From: Arthrobacter sp. B1I2
Lineage (GTDB): Bacteria > Actinomycetota > Actinomycetes > Actinomycetales > Micrococcaceae
Length of the DNA stretch: 64,000 nucleotides
NCBI RefSeq assembly: GCF_030816485.1
Contig: NZ_JAUSYC010000001.1
Location: 1,116,001-1,180,000, forward strand
Direction of reading: 5' to 3'
Below are positions 16,801-24,134 of this stretch, one piece after another. The notes under the pieces are model-generated. The model was not told where the DNA came from and ran no database searches. It saw nothing but the letters and a program-made list of their open reading frames with translations. The position numbers and the translations under genes are program-made. The first letter of the stretch is position 1. Every line of letters starts with the position of its first letter.

Positions 16801-18236
16801 TTGTAGGCGCTGTCCGGCTCGCCGGCCAGCTTCCGGTACACCTTGTAGATGTCCGCACCCTCAACTGCCTGCCACTTCAGGAGCGCCCCGGCGTTGGAGA
16901 TGCTGCCCGCCACCAGGCCTTGCGGCTGTGCGGGAACGGACGACGGCGGTGCGATCTCCTTGACGCGCGCCGCCAGCGGCAGGTTGAGCTGCTTCACCCC
17001 GTTGGCCACCAGGCGGGCGATCTGGATGGCGCCGTACTCCTGGAAGTGGGTGTTGTCCACGGTTCCGGTGGGCCGGTTGGGATAAACACCCGCGTCCACG
17101 TGGAGAAATACGGACTTGGTGTCCTCGGGGCCAATGGCGTCGTAGTACGCACGGCTTGAGGCGGAGAGGTCCACCAGTGCAACGCTTTCTTCGGCGGCCA
17201 GTTCCTGCATCTTCGCCACGTATTCGGGGAAGCTGACGTTGAACTTGCCGGTGGCCTCGTCGTAATCGCGCCGGCCCACAGGGGTGACCAGGACGGGGAC
17301 GGCGCCGCGTTGGCGTGCCCCATGGACGTAGGTCCGCAGGTATTCCTTGTAGTCCGCGGGGGAGGCGTAGCGGTCATCCACGCCGATGGTGGCGTCGTTG
17401 TGGCCGAACTGGACCATCAGGTAGTCGCCCGGGTTGATGACGCGCAGGATCTCGTCCAGCCTGCCCTGGCTGATGAAGTTCTTTGAGCTCCGGCCGCCAA
17501 TGGCGTGGTTCCGGAATGTCACCGCAGTGTCGAAGTAGCGGTCGATCATCTGTCCCCAGCCGGCCTGCGGAACATAACCGGCGTCGTAGGTCTGGACCGT
17601 GGAGTCGCCCGCGAGGTACACGCCGGGATCCGTGGTGGCCGTGCGGGGAGCCCGTGCGGCGATGACCAGGGAGTTGATCCTGGCGGCTGTGCCGGTGAAG
17701 TCAAGGTTGAGCTGCCCGTCCACCAGTGAGATGGGGAACTCCATCTCCAGGTACTGTCCGGCGGGCTTGTCAGTGGCCTGGACTTTTGCCATGCTTTCCG
17801 CCGTAATGGCGATGTTGGTGGCTTCCGCGGCGTCGCCGGCAATGAGTTTCACGGTGTAGTCGCCGTTCGGCAGGTCCACCAGGAAGGTGCTGCCCTGGGC
17901 CTGGACAAAGTCCGAACGCAGGGCATCCCCTGTGCCGCGGTCGGCGCCGGAGGTGACGGCGGTGTCCGTAAAGCCGAATTTCGATGCTGCCGAATACTGC
18001 GTGTCCGCGTTAACGGCGGTATAACCCTCTGCGGTGGCACCGGGGCCGAAATCGAATTTGAAACCACTTCCCACGGGTGGCAGCGCAGTTTCGGCATGGG
18101 CGGCGGGCAATCCGGTGAGGGCCAGGGCGGCACACGCTGCTGCCGCCGTCAGGGCACGCGTTGCACCGTGGCCGCGGCGTTGCCGAGGGGGTGGCCCTTC
18201 CAATGACCGGGGGATCGCTTGCTGGGGTTTGTTCAC
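13845..18236 (-). CDS. Secreted CE12-type esterase / PL11 rhamnogalacturonan lyase fusion
   Basis: At 1463 residues, the order is: signal peptide to AHA (about 48); a binding module opening with FKFDFGPG (about 58-195); and an SGNH esterase (about 205-420). The esterase has Ser in AGDSTV (about 212), GGRSS, FGHND and DNTH (Asp/His about 395-397), as in rhamnogalacturonan acetylesterases. Then come an Fn3 domain, a second FDFGP module from about 528, more Fn3 domains, and a C-terminal PL11 lyase (about 860-1463) with many DxDGDGxxE calcium-type motifs. It should deacetylate and cleave the rhamnogalacturonan I backbone outside the cell. GTG 18236 is preferred over ATG 18242 because AAGGAG abuts the ATG but is 6 bases from the GTG. 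Confidence 0.9.
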   Translation of the reverse strand: MNKPQQAIPRSLEGPPPRQRRGHGATRALTAAAACAALALTGLPAAHAETALPPVGSGFKFDFGPGATAEGYTAVNADTQYSAASKFGFTDTAVTSGADRGTGDALRSDFVQAQGSTFLVDLPNGDYTVKLIAGDAAEATNIAITAESMAKVQATDKPAGQYLEMEFPISLVDGQLNLDFTGTAARINSLVIAARAPRTATTDPGVYLAGDSTVQTYDAGYVPQAGWGQMIDRYFDTAVTFRNHAIGGRSSKNFISQGRLDEILRVINPGDYLMVQFGHNDATIGVDDRYASPADYKEYLRTYVHGARQRGAVPVLVTPVGRRDYDEATGKFNVSFPEYVAKMQELAAEESVALVDLSASSRAYYDAIGPEDTKSVFLHVDAGVYPNRPTGTVDNTHFQEYGAIQIARLVANGVKQLNLPLAARVKEIAPPSSVPAQPQGLVAGSISNAGALLKWQAVEGADIYKVYRKLAGEPDSAYKLTTTATVPTANLTGLAEGTAYSIRVAAMNGKGLSEPSTPLALTTKQAKYKFDFGPAGAPVEPGYTEVNRTMPYTAERGFGFKDTSVLSDRDRGAVTSNLLRDFVLSGSSFEFQLDVPNGTYALKTYHSDWIGSTRTDVAAEGTPFGQVSSSKASSATKIINQVLVTDGQLNLSISGSGQRLNGLEVTPLLVGPANLRPTAVNAAAEPPTVDLAWDAVPDAAAYKVFRQASFETEPQLVAADVTAPAFHDTTAFAGLKYKYFVTALDSTGLESVPSNTVETALVDPATPVPAATGKVDVKAVEKTSVTLKWQKVKDAAAYQVYRSTSPDGPFEYVGRATEVNFTDYTVLTTIKYYYRVTTVNKGGESAPSAVVGTGKVTVVNRQMENLDRAPVALLTGEGVRLSWRMLGLDPEQVGFHVIRDGVQLTDEPIRNSTTFLDPAGAASSKYVIKAVGNGGDQLTAEFQPMSRNYLAIKLDKPADDYTKDGQPYTYSAGDASVADLDGDGSYEILQMWSPSNSKDNSQSGYTGTVYVDAYKMDGTKLWRINMGPNIRAGAHYTQLLAYDFDGDGKAEVAMKTADGTRDAAGTVIGNAGADYRNSSGYVLTGPEFLTVFHGATGTIMDTVAYDPPRGDVGAWGDTYGNRVDRFLGAVAYLDGEHPSMMFSRGYYTRTVLATYDLVGGKISKRWTFDSDIAGTQYRGQGNHNMSVLDVDADGKDEFVFGSMTIDDNGKPLYSTGLGHGDAIHTSDFDPSRPGLETFAVHEEMGASGNLGATFRDSRTGEVLWSIPAVKDTGRGAMGDIDPRFPGAEGWAVGGDAAWNSAVGQLRSVKGELISEKIPAANFLAWWDGDLLREIVDHDWDAATNSGTPSIAKWNWETQSSDRLLTATGAKSNNGTKGTPAIQADLLGDWREEIAWPSADSTELRIYTTTAGTDVRLRTLMHDPVYRQSVARENVAYNQPPHPGFFIGVGMELPAQPDIVYTRD

Positions 18237-18281
18237 TGACATCTCCTTCGATGAGCGGCAAGGTTGTTCCCAGGAGCGGTA

Positions 18282-18295
18282 TTGGAACGATTCAA
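18282..18295 (-). promoter_or_regulatory. LacI-family-type operator upstream of the pectin enzyme
   Basis: TTGGAACGATTCAA is an imperfect palindrome centred on CG, close to the common LacI-family pattern TGAAACGTTTCA. It lies about 45 bases upstream of the start, a position fitting repression of a sugar-polymer gene. No LacI gene is in the window. The rest of 18296-18595 holds only hairpins. Confidence 0.45.
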
Positions 18296-18492
18296 AAGGG
18301 CGCCGGCAGAATGCTGTTGAGCGCGGCGGGACCGATGAAGTTCCGGGGAATACCCGTTGTTGAAAAACTGAGACCTGGGTGCGGGTGATGCAGCTTTCAC
18401 TGCACCACTCACTGGTTTATCAGGCCCCGCGATGCTGCGGCAAGCGTTTTCCCAACTTTCCCGGCCCGGGGCGCTGAAGGTCCTGCGGTGCG

Positions 18493-18573
18493 CCGGCTGC
18501 CAACCGTGGCAGCCGGGACGGCAGGCCTTAGTGCTCGACGGCGACCGGCCACCTTGGGTGACCGGCCGCCGTC
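18493..18573 (-). terminator. Two hairpins after the DoxX gene
   Basis: CCGGCTGCC with GGCAGCCGG (about 18493-18516) and GACGGCG with CGCCGTC plus an inner CCGG helix (18537-18573). Both lie just downstream of the minus-strand DoxX stop and neither has a good U tract. Nothing else is apparent in 18420-18595. Confidence 0.45.
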
Positions 18574-18595
18574 GGGCTCCCTGGAGGGGAGGTTC

Positions 18596-19030
18596 CTAGG
18601 CCAGTGCGGCCAGCCGGGACTTGCTGCGGCCGAAGAGGGCGCGGTCCAGGGAAAGCCGGCCGGCTCCCGTGAGTGCCAGCGTGAACGCCGCCGCGGCAAG
18701 GAGCAGGACGAGTTCGTAACCGCCCTTCGCCGCGAAGACGCCGGCGGGGGCGTGCACCAGGACGAGGGCGCCGAGCATGTCCAGGACGAGGAGTGCGGCC
18801 ACCACGCGGGTGAGGATCCCCAGGATCAAGGCAATGCCGCCCGCCAGTTCCAGGGCGGCGATGGCGGGGGCCATGAGATCGGCTGCCGGAATGCCCATCT
18901 TGGCAAAGGAGGCCTGGGTGCCGGCGATGGTCCATTCATTGAACTTCTGCCATCCGTGGGCTGCGAAGAGGAAGCCGAGGACGATCCGCAGGGCGGCGAG
19001 GGCGGTGGTGGTCAGTGCTGACTGGTTCAT
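18596..19030 (-). CDS. DoxX family membrane protein
   Basis: This 144-residue protein has four predicted membrane helices, with the family patterns ALRIVLGFLFAAHGWQKF at the start and ALELAGGIALILGILTRVVA in the middle. DoxX-like proteins are small integral membrane proteins linked to redox stress or thiosulfate:quinone chemistry; the exact role here is unknown. ATG 19030 was chosen because GGAAGAG lies 8 bases before it; the in-frame GTG 19039 is too close to that site. Divergent from the MATE transporter. Confidence 0.85.
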   Translation of the reverse strand: MNQSALTTTALAALRIVLGFLFAAHGWQKFNEWTIAGTQASFAKMGIPAADLMAPAIAALELAGGIALILGILTRVVAALLVLDMLGALVLVHAPAGVFAAKGGYELVLLLAAAAFTLALTGAGRLSLDRALFGRSKSRLAALA

Positions 19031-19139
19031 GCATTCCACTCTTCCGGATCAATGGTTGAAGTGTCAACAAAATCGCGCGGGTTGTGGGCTTTCTCATGCC
19101 CGGCCGCCTCCTGGCAGTGGCCGAGGTTAAGCTGGCAGC

Positions 19140-20492
19140 GTGCCCCAGCAACCTCCTCCTGCCGCCATGACCGGAACCCAGGGCCATGCCCGGGAAATAC
19201 TCCGCCTCGCCGTCCCCGCCTTCGGAGCGCTGGTGGCCGAACCCCTCTTCCTGCTCGCGGACTCCGCCATTGTGGGGCATCTCGGTGTTGCCCAGCTCGC
19301 GGGTGTTGGGCTGGCATCAGCGGTGCTGCAGACCGTCGTCGGACTGATGGTCTTCCTGGCGTACTCAACGACGCCCGCTGTAGCCCGCGCCATTGGTGAC
19401 GGACAGTTGGGCAAGGCCCTTGCGGCAGGGCGCGACGGCGTCTGGCTGGCATTGCTCCTCGGCTTGCTCCTCGCCACGGCAGGCTTCGCAGCCGCCGGGC
19501 CGCTGATTGACCTTATGGGCGCCGACGGCAGCGTGCGGACGTTCGCGGTCGACTACTTGCGGTGGTCCATGCCGGGCCTGGTGGCCATGCTCTTGATCTT
19601 TGCCGGCACCGGCGTGCTGCGCGGGCTGCAGGACACCAGGACCCCGCTGGTGGTGGCCACGGCAGGATTCGGCGCCAACATCGTCCTGAACCTCTGGCTT
19701 GTCTACGGCCTGGGCATGTCCGTGGTCGGATCGGCGATGGGCACCAGCCTGGCACAGTGGGCCATGGCTGCTGTCTACGTGGTGATGGTGCGCCGCAGTG
19801 CCGTGCGGCATGGGGTAAGCCTGCTTCCCAGCTGGCGGGGCATCCGCAGCATGACGCGCGTGGGATCGTGGCTGATGCTGCGCACGCTCAGCCTGCGCGC
19901 GGCAATCCTGGCCACGGTGCTGGTGGTGACCGCCCAAGGTGAGGTCAATCTTGCTGCCCACCAGCTGGCCATGACCATCTTTTCCTTCCTGGCATTCGCC
20001 CTGGATGCCCTGGCGATCGCGGCGCAGGCACTCATTGGGAAGGAGCTTGGCGCGTCCAATGCGGCCAAGGCCCGGTTGCTGACCGGGACCATGATCCGCT
20101 GGGGCGCCGGGTTCGGCGTGGTGACGGGCCTGCTGCTGGCCGCGGCAGCACCCTGGGCAGGGGCGCTGTTCACTCCGGATCCCCAGGTTCAGCAGGTGCT
20201 CACCATTGCCCTCTGGATCCTGGCGGCAGGGCAACCGATCGCCGGGTACGTGTTCGTCCTGGACGGCGTACTGATCGGCGCGGGGGACGCGCGGTACCTC
20301 GCCTTGGCGGGGCTGGTGAACCTCGCCGTCTACGTGCCGTTGCTGGCATGGGTTGCGCTGTCCGGTGCCACCGCTGCCACGGGGCTCGGATGGCTCTGGG
20401 TGGCCTTCGGGCTGGGGTACATGTCGGCGCGTGCCCTGACCCTGGGCCTGCGTGCGCGGTCGGACCGCTGGATGGTGCTGGGTTCGGCCTGA
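19140..20492 (+). CDS. MATE family efflux transporter (DinF-like)
   Basis: At 450 residues, about twelve membrane helices form two similar halves. Family patterns include PAFGALVAEPLFLLADSAIVGHLG at the first helix and QDTRTPLVVATAGFGANIVLNLWLV midway. Probable Na+- or H+-driven drug/metabolite exporter of the DinF branch. GTG 19140 keeps the usual short N-terminus; ATG 19167 is a possible alternative. It may be cotranscribed with the next gene, whose GTG lies 51 bases downstream. Confidence 0.9.
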   Translation: MPQQPPPAAMTGTQGHAREILRLAVPAFGALVAEPLFLLADSAIVGHLGVAQLAGVGLASAVLQTVVGLMVFLAYSTTPAVARAIGDGQLGKALAAGRDGVWLALLLGLLLATAGFAAAGPLIDLMGADGSVRTFAVDYLRWSMPGLVAMLLIFAGTGVLRGLQDTRTPLVVATAGFGANIVLNLWLVYGLGMSVVGSAMGTSLAQWAMAAVYVVMVRRSAVRHGVSLLPSWRGIRSMTRVGSWLMLRTLSLRAAILATVLVVTAQGEVNLAAHQLAMTIFSFLAFALDALAIAAQALIGKELGASNAAKARLLTGTMIRWGAGFGVVTGLLLAAAAPWAGALFTPDPQVQQVLTIALWILAAGQPIAGYVFVLDGVLIGAGDARYLALAGLVNLAVYVPLLAWVALSGATAATGLGWLWVAFGLGYMSARALTLGLRARSDRWMVLGSA

Positions 20493-20543
20493 CAACGGGG
20501 CAGTCCGGTTAAACGTTCCAGCTGCCCCCACTAAACTGGACCG

Positions 20544-21134
20544 GTGACGCAACCATCCACCCCCGCGGGCGCTGCCCCCGGAACCGCCCCCCGCAGCGAC
20601 CTCTGGAAGCCTGTCCTGCTCCGTTCGGCCGCTGCGCTGGTGTTCGGCGCCCTAACGGTCTTCTGGACGTCGCCTTCCGTGGAGGTCATGGGCTGGGCCG
20701 GGGGCCTCTACCTTCTGGCCACCGGCGTGGTGTCGCTCCGAACGGTTCCGGCAGCGGGGTTCGCCCAGAATTCGGCGCCCGGCAAGCTGCTGTCGGCCGG
20801 CGGCGCGGTCCTGGCCGGTGCCGGCTTTGCGGTGCTCCTCCTGCACAGCGACCTGTTGTTCGGGGTGATCGCAGCCCTTGGCCTTGGCGTGGCCGGCGTC
20901 CAGGAGCTCGTCTGCGGCCTGCAGTACAGGGGCCGCCATGTTCTTGCCCGTGACTGGATTGCCTCCGGGATTATCGGGATTGGAACCGCAGTGCTGCTGC
21001 CGTTCTTCATCAACCTCGGTGCCCATGCCCTGTTGGGCGTGGCTGGCGGTGGGGCGATTATTTCCGGCGTTCTGTGGGTGCTTTCCGGCCTGACGCTGCG
21101 GCACGATGCCGGTGCCGGGGCGGGGAAGCCGTAA
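20544..21134 (+). CDS. DUF308/HdeD-like membrane protein
   Basis: At 196 residues, a short Pro/Ala-rich cytoplasmic N-terminus precedes about six hydrophobic segments that appear as three helix pairs (LVFGALTVFW, VMGWAGGLYLLATGVVSL, and similar). This is the layout of DUF308/HdeD-type proteins. Function is unknown; distant relatives are acid-stress proteins. The GTG start follows shortly after the MATE stop, with no good Shine-Dalgarno visible. Confidence 0.7.
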   Translation: MTQPSTPAGAAPGTAPRSDLWKPVLLRSAAALVFGALTVFWTSPSVEVMGWAGGLYLLATGVVSLRTVPAAGFAQNSAPGKLLSAGGAVLAGAGFAVLLLHSDLLFGVIAALGLGVAGVQELVCGLQYRGRHVLARDWIASGIIGIGTAVLLPFFINLGAHALLGVAGGGAIISGVLWVLSGLTLRHDAGAGAGKP

Positions 21135-21233
21135 ACTAGGGGGAGCGCCCTTCTACTTTCTGTAGAAAATCCGGTGTGACACCGCAAGACGTAAACCAGG
21201 CCGGCCGTGCGCCGCCTGCAGGGAGGAACCACT

Positions 21234-21593
21234 GTGGCTGACCAGCATCAAGGAAAACCGCGCAAGCTGCGGACCTCGGTGAAGGGGCCGCTGATGTTCT
21301 CGGCGTTCTGGGCCGTCGTCGCCTTCGTCGCAGTGTTGATTTTCGCCTCCGGGGGAAGCGCGCGTGCACCGAGGTTCGACCTCGCCTTCACGGCGGCCGG
21401 CATCGCCTTCATCGCGACCCTGGTGATCGCCGCGATGCTCTCGATGAGCTACAAGGAGAACGCCGAACACCTGGGCAAGGGCTCGGGGGTAAACCTCAGT
21501 TCAGCACCCAAGTCCAGCCACGGTTTCGGGACGCAAGCCGCCCAGAACCCGCCGGTGCCGGATGATGGCGCAGACGGCACTTCCCAGCGCTAG
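21234..21593 (+). CDS. Small two-helix membrane protein
   Basis: At 119 residues, a basic N-terminus (HQGKPRKLRTSVKGP) is followed by two membrane helices (about 22-42 and 53-73) and a polar tail ending PVPDDGADGTSQR. No domain recognised; similar small membrane proteins are common in Micrococcaceae. GTG 21234 was chosen because GGGAGGAA lies about 8 bases before it; an upstream in-frame start has none. A gap of 99 bases separates it from the DUF308 gene. Confidence 0.7.
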   Translation: MADQHQGKPRKLRTSVKGPLMFSAFWAVVAFVAVLIFASGGSARAPRFDLAFTAAGIAFIATLVIAAMLSMSYKENAEHLGKGSGVNLSSAPKSSHGFGTQAAQNPPVPDDGADGTSQR

Positions 21594-21615
21594 GCGGTAC
21601 TGCCGCGGCGGTGCG

Positions 21616-22161
21616 TTAACCGGCGGCGGCCTGCCGCGCCCGGTAAGCCGCAACGTGTGCCCGGTTGGCGCAGTTACCGGTATCGCAGTACCGCTTGGAC
21701 CGGTTCCGGCTCAGGTCCAGCACGGCGGCATCGCAGTCCTCCGACTCGCATACACGCATCCGGTCCATTTCCTTGCTGCGGATCACATCAGCCAGGGCCA
21801 TGGCCGCTTCAGTACTCATCCGGTCGGCAAGGGGGGCCTCCGGTGCCGTGGCATGGAGATGCCAGTCCCATCCGTCGTGCTTCATCAGTTGCGGCAGCGC
21901 ATTCGCGTCCCGCAGCAGCCGGTTGACCGTCTCCACTGCAGCGTCTTCATCCGCGGTCCACACTGCCGACAGTTCGCGGCGCAGCTGCAGCACGCTTTCC
22001 AGTTCCCCGGCGTCCCTGCTCCGGGATCCGGAAAACCCTTCCGCGGCCAGGAAGCTGTCCAGGTCCGCAACGGAGGCCAACCCTTCCCTGCTGTTCGCGG
22101 CGGTGTTGATGAGGTTCACCACCGTACGCAGCGCCACTTCTGTGTCAGGGGCGAAAACCAT
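21616..22161 (-). CDS. CGNR zinc-finger / ABATE-domain regulator
   Basis: At 181 residues, an N-terminal ABATE-type stress-sensing domain is followed by a C-terminal zinc finger with Cys138, Cys143, Cys159 and Cys164 (C-x4-C-x15-C-x4-C). The second pair lies in the variant CANR of the usual CGNR. Proteins of this type are probable transcription factors. The gene diverges from an EamA exporter with a 71-base shared promoter, so local control of that exporter is likely. AAGGAG precedes ATG 22161. Confidence 0.85.
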   Translation of the reverse strand: MVFAPDTEVALRTVVNLINTAANSREGLASVADLDSFLAAEGFSGSRSRDAGELESVLQLRRELSAVWTADEDAAVETVNRLLRDANALPQLMKHDGWDWHLHATAPEAPLADRMSTEAAMALADVIRSKEMDRMRVCESEDCDAAVLDLSRNRSKRYCDTGNCANRAHVAAYRARQAAAG

Positions 22162-22232
22162 GTTGACTCCTTACAGCACCCACGCGTAGTGTCATGGGCA
22201 TTACCCCACTTTACTCCTGACAGGAGGCGACG

Positions 22233-23279
22233 GTGCCTGCCGCCGAGAACCACAACCCCGCCCCGGAGCTGCCTACCCGGAGGCCCGGTTTCCAAGCCTC
22301 CGGCCTCGGTATCGCGCTGTTCTCCTCCGCCGTCTTTGGCCTGTCCGGATCCTTTGCCAAGTCACTGCTGGAAACCGGCTGGTCCCCGGGGGCGGCAGTC
22401 ACCGCCCGCCTGACCGGCGCGGCCCTGCTCCTCGCCGTGCCTGCCGCGTGGGCGCTTAAGGGCCGCTGGCACCAGCTGCGGGACAACTGGCTGACCATCG
22501 TGCTGTTCGGGCTCATTGGGGTAGCCGCCTGCCAGTTGTTCTACTTCAATGCGGTGGCCCGGCTCTCCGTGGGCGTCGCGCTCCTGCTGGAGTACCTGGC
22601 TCCGGTGATCATCGTCCTGTGGCTCTGGGCCGCCAGCCGCCGGCGACCCAGCGTGCTGACCGCCGGCGGGACCCTGCTGTCCCTGGCCGGGCTGGTGCTG
22701 GTCCTTGACCTCACCGGGGCCGTGAAGGTGGACCTGGTAGGGGTTTTATGGGGCATGGCGGCCGCGGTCTGCCTGGCCATCTATTTCTTCATCACTGCCA
22801 GGGAAAATGACACCCTGCCACCCATCGTGCTGGCCTCGGGCGGCCTCATGGTGGGCGCTGCCGTCATGTGGCTCGCTGCCGCCACGGGCCTGCTGCCCAT
22901 GGCCTTCAGCGCTGCGGATACCGCCCTGGGTCCTTGGACCACGCCGTGGTGGGCCCCGCTTGCCGGGCTGGTGGTGCTGGCCACCGTGCTGGCGTATGTG
23001 TCGGGTGTCATGGCCGCCCGGGCGCTCGGCTCCAAGGTGGCATCGTTCGTGTCACTCACCGAGGTCCTGTTTGCCGTGGTGTGGGCGTGGCTGCTGCTGG
23101 GAGAACTGCCCGGCGCCATCCAACTCCTGGGCGGGATATTCATCGTCGGCGGGGTGATCCTGGTCCGGCTCGACGAACTGCGGGTCCCCGCCACATCTGC
23201 TCCCCGCGACGGCGGAAAGGGCACCCGCGTGCCCGCGTCACCGCTGGAGCACGCGAACGACGTCGAGCCCGTGCCTTAA
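22233..23279 (+). CDS. EamA (DMT) family exporter
   Basis: At 348 residues, ten membrane helices form two EamA repeats. The first begins IALFSSAVFGLSGSFAKSLLE; the second ends with the characteristic VLFAVVWAWLLLGELPGAIQLLGGIFIVGGVILV. Probable exporter of amino acids or other metabolites, in the RhtA-like branch. The GTG 22233 start has an ideal AGGAGG 6 bases upstream. Divergent from the CGNR regulator. The tail after about residue 315 is polar. Confidence 0.9.
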   Translation: MPAAENHNPAPELPTRRPGFQASGLGIALFSSAVFGLSGSFAKSLLETGWSPGAAVTARLTGAALLLAVPAAWALKGRWHQLRDNWLTIVLFGLIGVAACQLFYFNAVARLSVGVALLLEYLAPVIIVLWLWAASRRRPSVLTAGGTLLSLAGLVLVLDLTGAVKVDLVGVLWGMAAAVCLAIYFFITARENDTLPPIVLASGGLMVGAAVMWLAAATGLLPMAFSAADTALGPWTTPWWAPLAGLVVLATVLAYVSGVMAARALGSKVASFVSLTEVLFAVVWAWLLLGELPGAIQLLGGIFIVGGVILVRLDELRVPATSAPRDGGKGTRVPASPLEHANDVEPVP

Positions 23280-23321
23280 GCCGCGCCCGTCACGTAAGAA
23301 GAGCCCGCGCCTTAAAGACGA

Positions 23322-23378
23322 CGGCCCGGGCACCTTGCGGTGCCCGGGCCGCTTAGGCGGCACTTCGTGCCGCCTAAG
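23322..23378. terminator. Tandem perfect hairpins between convergent genes
   Basis: CGGCCCGGGCACC/GGTGCCCGGGCCG (23322-23351, loop TTGC) is followed at once by CTTAGGCGGCAC/GTGCCGCCTAAG (23352-23378, loop TTC). They lie between the EamA gene and the convergent WXG100 gene and would stop transcription from both sides. U tracts are poor. Confidence 0.75.
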
Positions 23379-23381
23379 GCA

Positions 23382-23648
23382 TTAGCCGTTCGAGGCCTGG
23401 CTCTGCTGCTCTGCGTTCCGCTTGGCCTGGCTGCCGGCCTCTTTCAAGGCTTCGGCAACCTTGGTCAGCATGGTGGCGTGCTGGCCATCCCATTCGCCCT
23501 TGAACTTGTCCGCGTCCGGGCCCTTCCAGTCGGTCCCGTGCAGAAGCTTGGTAAGAGTGGATTTCTGCGTCTCGATCTCGGACGCCCCTGCCTGAAGCTT
23601 GCTGCCGAGCTGGCGAAGCTGCTCAACGTCTGCACCCCAAATAGCCAT
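23382..23648 (-). CDS. WXG100 (ESAT-6-like) protein
   Basis: This 88-residue protein has two helices joined by the WxG turn (DWKGPDADKF, Trp about 41). A C-terminal (D/E)-rich helix carries GEWDGQHATML. Such proteins are exported by type VII secretion systems as helical-hairpin dimers. ATG 23648 follows AAGGAG. No EccC ATPase, other ESX gene or second WXG100 gene lies in the window, so this is an orphan copy, possibly a homodimer. The 210 bases upstream hold nothing beyond its promoter. Confidence 0.85.
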   Translation of the reverse strand: MAIWGADVEQLRQLGSKLQAGASEIETQKSTLTKLLHGTDWKGPDADKFKGEWDGQHATMLTKVAEALKEAGSQAKRNAEQQSQASNG

Positions 23649-23859
23649 CAGTTTCTCCTTGTTAGATCGTGGATCCGAACCAGATCGGCATCCCCAGCGG
23701 CCCCCCGGCTCATCCGGAAGATCCATTGCCTAAAACCTATCCCGGCCCCCAAACAGTGTCGATGGGCAGCCCTGCCCATGCCGGGCTCCCCATGGACGCC
23801 GGGCGGAGACCATGACAAAGGGGTCGATCCCAGGCGTTGGAAGAGCCTAGCATGGCGTT

Positions 23860-24132
23860 ATGTGCCGGAATATCCGAACCCTTCACAACTTCGAGCCACA
23901 CGCCACGTCCGACGAAGTACACGCGGCGGCGCTGCAGTATGTCCGCAAGATCAGCGGCAGCACCAAGCCGTCCAAGGCCAACCAGGAAGCCTTTGACGAA
24001 GCCGTGCACCAGATTGAGCACGTCACGCAGCACCTGCTGGAATCCCTGGTGACGCAGGCACCGCCCAAGGACCGTGAGGCCGAAGCGGCCAAGGCCAGGG
24101 CACGCGCCGCCGAACGTTACGGCGCGGCCTGA
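23860..24132 (+). CDS. DUF2277 family protein
   Basis: This 90-residue protein begins MCRNIRTLHNFEPHATSDEV and continues HAAALQYVRKISG, the hallmark of the DUF2277 family, which is widespread in actinobacteria but of unknown function. The C-terminus is a long Ala/Arg/Glu helix. Full length. It converges with copA, leaving 2 bases between the stops. No obvious Shine-Dalgarno at the ATG (TGGCGTTATG context). Confidence 0.85.
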   Translation: MCRNIRTLHNFEPHATSDEVHAAALQYVRKISGSTKPSKANQEAFDEAVHQIEHVTQHLLESLVTQAPPKDREAEAAKARARAAERYGAA

Positions 24133-24134
24133 GC

